Of a DNA stretch of 64,000 nucleotides, positions 61,555 to 64,000 are shown piece by piece. The number at the start of each line of letters is the position of its first letter. Positions within the stretch are counted from its first letter, which is position 1. The position numbers and the translations under genes are program-made. Source of the stretch: Aldehydirespirator sp965261105 (GTDB lineage Bacteria; Actinomycetota; Acidimicrobiia; Acidimicrobiales; Aldehydirespiratoraceae). A model generated the notes under the pieces. It saw only the letters and a list, made by a program, of their open reading frames with translations, was not told the origin of the DNA and did no database searches. The stretch spans positions 3,534,001 to 3,598,000 of the forward strand of contig CBDHCM010000006.1 of assembly GCA_965261105.1 (NCBI GenBank), in the 5' to 3' direction.

Positions 61555-63432
61555 TCAGCGCTCGTCGATGGCGTCCAGGAGAGCCCGGAGCTTCATCGCC
61601 GTCTCCTCCAACTCGTCATCGGGATTGGAGTCGGCGACGATGCCGGCGCCCGCGAACAGGTGCGTGCCGCCGGGCCCGGTCAGCGCGCAGCGCAGCGCGA
61701 CGCCCATCTCGCCGTTGCCATCGAGGTCGCACCATCCCACCGGGGCCGCGTACCAGCCCCGGTCGAATCTCTCGTGGCCGGCTATGAACTCGAGGGCGGC
61801 GTCGGTGGGGGCACCGCCGACAGCCGCGGTGGGATGCAGGACGCCCGCCACCCTCAGCACGTCCATGTCACTCGCTCCGGTCCGCCGGCGCTGCACCCGG
61901 GCCGTGATCGGGGTGCGCAAATGCTGAAGCCTGCTGAGGCGCATGAGTCCCGGCTCGGCGGGGGCCGGGCCCACGAGGCCGAGGCCGGCCAGCGTCTCGG
62001 TGATGCCGTCGACTACGAAGCGGTGCTCAGACCGGTTCTTGGTCGAGGCCAGCAGACTCGCGGCCAGACTCTCGTCGGCCTCGGGGCTGTCGCCGCGGGG
62101 GGCGGTGCCGGCCAGGGCGGTGGTGTGCAGCCGGGGTCCGTCGAGAGTGACCAGTTCCTCGGGTGTCGACCCCAGGAAGGTGGTGTCCCCGACCGTGAAC
62201 GCGAAGGTCGCGCAAGCGGGATTGCGGTGCCGCAGCCGGGCCGGCAACGTTACGATGTCCAACTCGACCTCGAGGGTGACTGTGCGGGCCAGTACCACCT
62301 TGTGGAGCCCATCCCGGTCGATCGCTTCCACTGCGGAGGCGACGAGGTCCAGGTAGTCGTCGTCCCGGCCTCGGGCGCCGTCGCCGGTGACAGCTCCGCC
62401 GGCAGCTGCTCCGGCGGGCGGGAGTGCCGGCGGATCGGACCGGAAGGCGTCCAGCCGCTGATCGAGCCGGGCCGCGGCGGCAGTCTCGTCGCCGTCGGGC
62501 CCAACCCGGGTGGCGACCTGGACCCAGGTGCCGTCGGGCCGGTCGACCACCGTGAGCTCGGGCAACACCAGCCGGCAGTCCCCGAAGCCATCCCAGCGCG
62601 GACCTCGATGCAGGTTCTGCTCGGCGGCGTCGTCGTACGGGCTGGTGTCGCCCTGGCGGTCGGCTGTGGGCGTGAACGAGAACCCGCCCACCAGCACGGG
62701 CGCGGGCGCATCCGGGGTTGCATCACGCCGGATCCGGGCTGCGAGCACCGCCCGAGCCGCCGACGCAGCCGAGAAGCGATCGCGGCCGACCGGCTCGATG
62801 ACCTCGACCGCTCCGATGGCGGCCAGCCCCAGGCCGGCGTCGGGGCGCAGCCAGACGCTGCGATACGGGTCGGCGCCGGCCGCGGCGTAGACGGCGAGGG
62901 GATCGACGCGCCCGGCGCAGCGCCGGGCTTTGACGACGATGGCCCCGGCAGCCGGGGCGGGATCGTCTCCGATGCGGGCCATCGCCCTAGCCCAAAGCGT
63001 TTTCTCGAAGTGTCCGACGACGAGTCTGGTGGCCACCGGAACGAGCCGGTTCGCGCTGGCGACCAGCGCGGCCCTGTCGTGATCCTTCCGGTCGAAGTGG
63101 CGTTTCAGCAGGTCGATGGCGTCCTCGATCAGGTTCTCCACGTTGGTGGCGTGTCGCATGGCCAGAGCGGCCAACTCCTCGACGGCCACTCCTTCTGCGA
63201 CGAGGGTGCGAGCCGCTACGAGCATCTCGACATCGTCGGAGCCGAAACGCTCGCCGTCGGAGCCGTTCTCCAGAGGCGTGAGCAATCCGGCGTCGATCAC
63301 CAGATCCACAACGAAGGCGGGGACCCCGGCCCGCTCAGCCAGTCCGGCCCTGGCGAGGACGAGACCGGCATGGGGGGCATCGGCCGCGGCGGTGTCCGGC
63401 ACGCCCACCATGCTAGGAGTCGGCGGCGCCAT
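61555..63432 (-). CDS. menF: Isochorismate synthase with an N-terminal MerR-like domain
   Basis: A 625-residue protein, about 170 longer than usual MenF/EntC. Residues about 165-625 are a complete chorismate-binding domain (KVVLARTV, ATFAFTVGDTTFLGSTPEEL, STKNRSEHRFVVDGI, LHPTAAVGGAPTDAAL, YAAPVGWCDLDGNGEMGVAL). Residues about 24-95 read LARAGLAERAGVPAFVVDLV, IDAGLLTPLENG and RFGSDDVEMLVAARTL, closely like a MerR-type HTH, and a helical linker follows to about 160. The frame has no stop; ATG 62982 inside could give a domain-only protein. A bifunctional regulator-enzyme is inferred. Confidence 0.85.
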   Translation of the reverse strand: MAPPTPSMVGVPDTAAADAPHAGLVLARAGLAERAGVPAFVVDLVIDAGLLTPLENGSDGERFGSDDVEMLVAARTLVAEGVAVEELAALAMRHATNVENLIEDAIDLLKRHFDRKDHDRAALVASANRLVPVATRLVVGHFEKTLWARAMARIGDDPAPAAGAIVVKARRCAGRVDPLAVYAAAGADPYRSVWLRPDAGLGLAAIGAVEVIEPVGRDRFSAASAARAVLAARIRRDATPDAPAPVLVGGFSFTPTADRQGDTSPYDDAAEQNLHRGPRWDGFGDCRLVLPELTVVDRPDGTWVQVATRVGPDGDETAAAARLDQRLDAFRSDPPALPPAGAAAGGAVTGDGARGRDDDYLDLVASAVEAIDRDGLHKVVLARTVTLEVELDIVTLPARLRHRNPACATFAFTVGDTTFLGSTPEELVTLDGPRLHTTALAGTAPRGDSPEADESLAASLLASTKNRSEHRFVVDGITETLAGLGLVGPAPAEPGLMRLSRLQHLRTPITARVQRRRTGASDMDVLRVAGVLHPTAAVGGAPTDAALEFIAGHERFDRGWYAAPVGWCDLDGNGEMGVALRCALTGPGGTHLFAGAGIVADSNPDDELEETAMKLRALLDAIDER

Positions 63433-63492
63433 GCCGATTCGGGCGGCTCATGGGGCGCTCCTGGTCGGGCCGCGCCCGGATAGAGTCGGCCC

Positions 63493-63951
63493 ATGGTCTT
63501 CGCTGCGGGAAACACGGCATACAACATTGTCGAGGTGCTCCATGTCTTCACGGTCGTGGTGGCTCTGGCGCCGGTGTTCGTCCATCCGCTGCTGCGCAGG
63601 CAGATCCGCGCCGCGGACGGCACTGGACATCAGCAGCTCGTCGTGGCCATGGCAGCCAACGCGCGCCGACTGTACGGTCCGGCGCTGATCCTGGCGGGAC
63701 TGCTGGGCATCGCCCTGATCGAGATGTCCGAGGACGCGATCTCGCTGACCGAGGGCTGGGTGATCGCCGCCATCGTGATCTGGGTGGCGATGAACGGGAT
63801 CCTGCACGGCATGATCAGGCCTGCCCTCAAGGCCGAGGGGGCCGAGGGTGCGTCGCCGGGCACCGACAAGCGGCTCGATGCGGGTTCGGCGCCGTTGGCG
63901 ATCTGTTTCATTGCGCAGCTGGTGCTGATGACCTGGCAGCCCGGGGGCTGA
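63493..63951 (+). CDS. DUF2269-like integral membrane protein
   Basis: A 152-residue protein with about four hydrophobic helices (NIVEVLHVFTVVVALAPVFV, LILAGLLGIALI, VIAAIVIWVAMNGIL, APLAICFIAQLVLMTW) and a short Gly/Glu loop before the last. It resembles DUF2269 membrane proteins of unknown function. It diverges from menF with 60 bp between. Confidence 0.75.
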   Translation: MVFAAGNTAYNIVEVLHVFTVVVALAPVFVHPLLRRQIRAADGTGHQQLVVAMAANARRLYGPALILAGLLGIALIEMSEDAISLTEGWVIAAIVIWVAMNGILHGMIRPALKAEGAEGASPGTDKRLDAGSAPLAICFIAQLVLMTWQPGG

Positions 63952-64000
63952 ACGACCCGAGGTCGCAGCATTCCTGCTCACCAACGGGCGACGCTGGCGC

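Overview
The window is 64 kb of high-GC, densely packed bacterial DNA. No rRNA, tRNA or CRISPR array was seen. Gene families suggest an actinobacterium, probably of the Acidimicrobiia type: a PdtaS-like kinase beside a DUF3107 gene, an actinobacterial Mrp ATPase lacking the CxxC pair, a DUF2269 membrane protein, form II CoxL, a Rhodococcus-like enantioselective amidase, many GTG starts and many ATGA/GTGA stop-start overlaps. This placement is inference; no marker gene is present.

Region 1 (1-11.1 kb, + strand) looks like an amide-use island: amidase, GAF sensor kinase, LuxR-type regulator, a urea/amide/branched-chain-type ABC importer (lipoprotein, permease, permease-ATPase fusion, ATPase) and an acyl-CoA synthetase. 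Amides would be imported, hydrolysed and the acid activated. Region 2 (11.3-17.0 kb) holds a Fic protein with palindromes in its leader, pdtaS, a DUF3107 gene, mrp, a SixA-like phosphatase and an HD protein. Region 3 (17.2-19.7 kb) is decayed: a restriction-modification-like gene split by an IS30 transposase fragment, plus a gene remnant.

Region 4 (26.6-19.7 kb, - strand) is a full System I cytochrome c maturation operon ccmABCDEFGH; ccmD (45 codons) and several true starts were found by reading the stop-start overlaps. Region 5 (26.7-41.1 kb) is accessory metabolism: SDR, a truncated hydrolase, MaoC, LysR divergent from myo-inositol-phosphate synthase, a coiled-coil protein, a CoA-transferase/thiolase/HMG-CoA-synthase-like set, a chimeric RidA gene, VapBC, an orphan HicB-like protein, a gamma-glutamyltransferase and an alpha-galactosidase remnant.

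Region 6 (41.1-51.8 kb) is a galactoside locus: a sugar ABC importer on the - strand, divergent from DeoR regulator, importer ATPase, galT and lacZ, with galK convergent. Region 7 (52.1-56.8 kb, - strand) is a molybdenum hydroxylase (form II CoxSLM) with an overlapping nucleotidyltransferase. Region 8 (56.8-63.4 kb, - strand) is a menaquinone cluster: an isochorismate synthase carrying an extra MerR-like N-terminal domain, MenD, MenH, MenC and a histidine phosphatase.

Two structural themes cut across the genes. First, the 3' ends of many genes, often with the stop codon, are tandemly duplicated with periods mostly of 66-86 bp (ccmE, HMG-CoA-synthase-like gene, lacZ, galK, histidine phosphatase, plus a 72-bp array after the response regulator). 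Second, a ~128-bp hairpin-rich dispersed repeat occurs twice in opposite orientation, each time just after a stop codon and flanked by imperfect copies of the neighbouring 3' end; one copy sits at the break of a truncated hydrolase gene.
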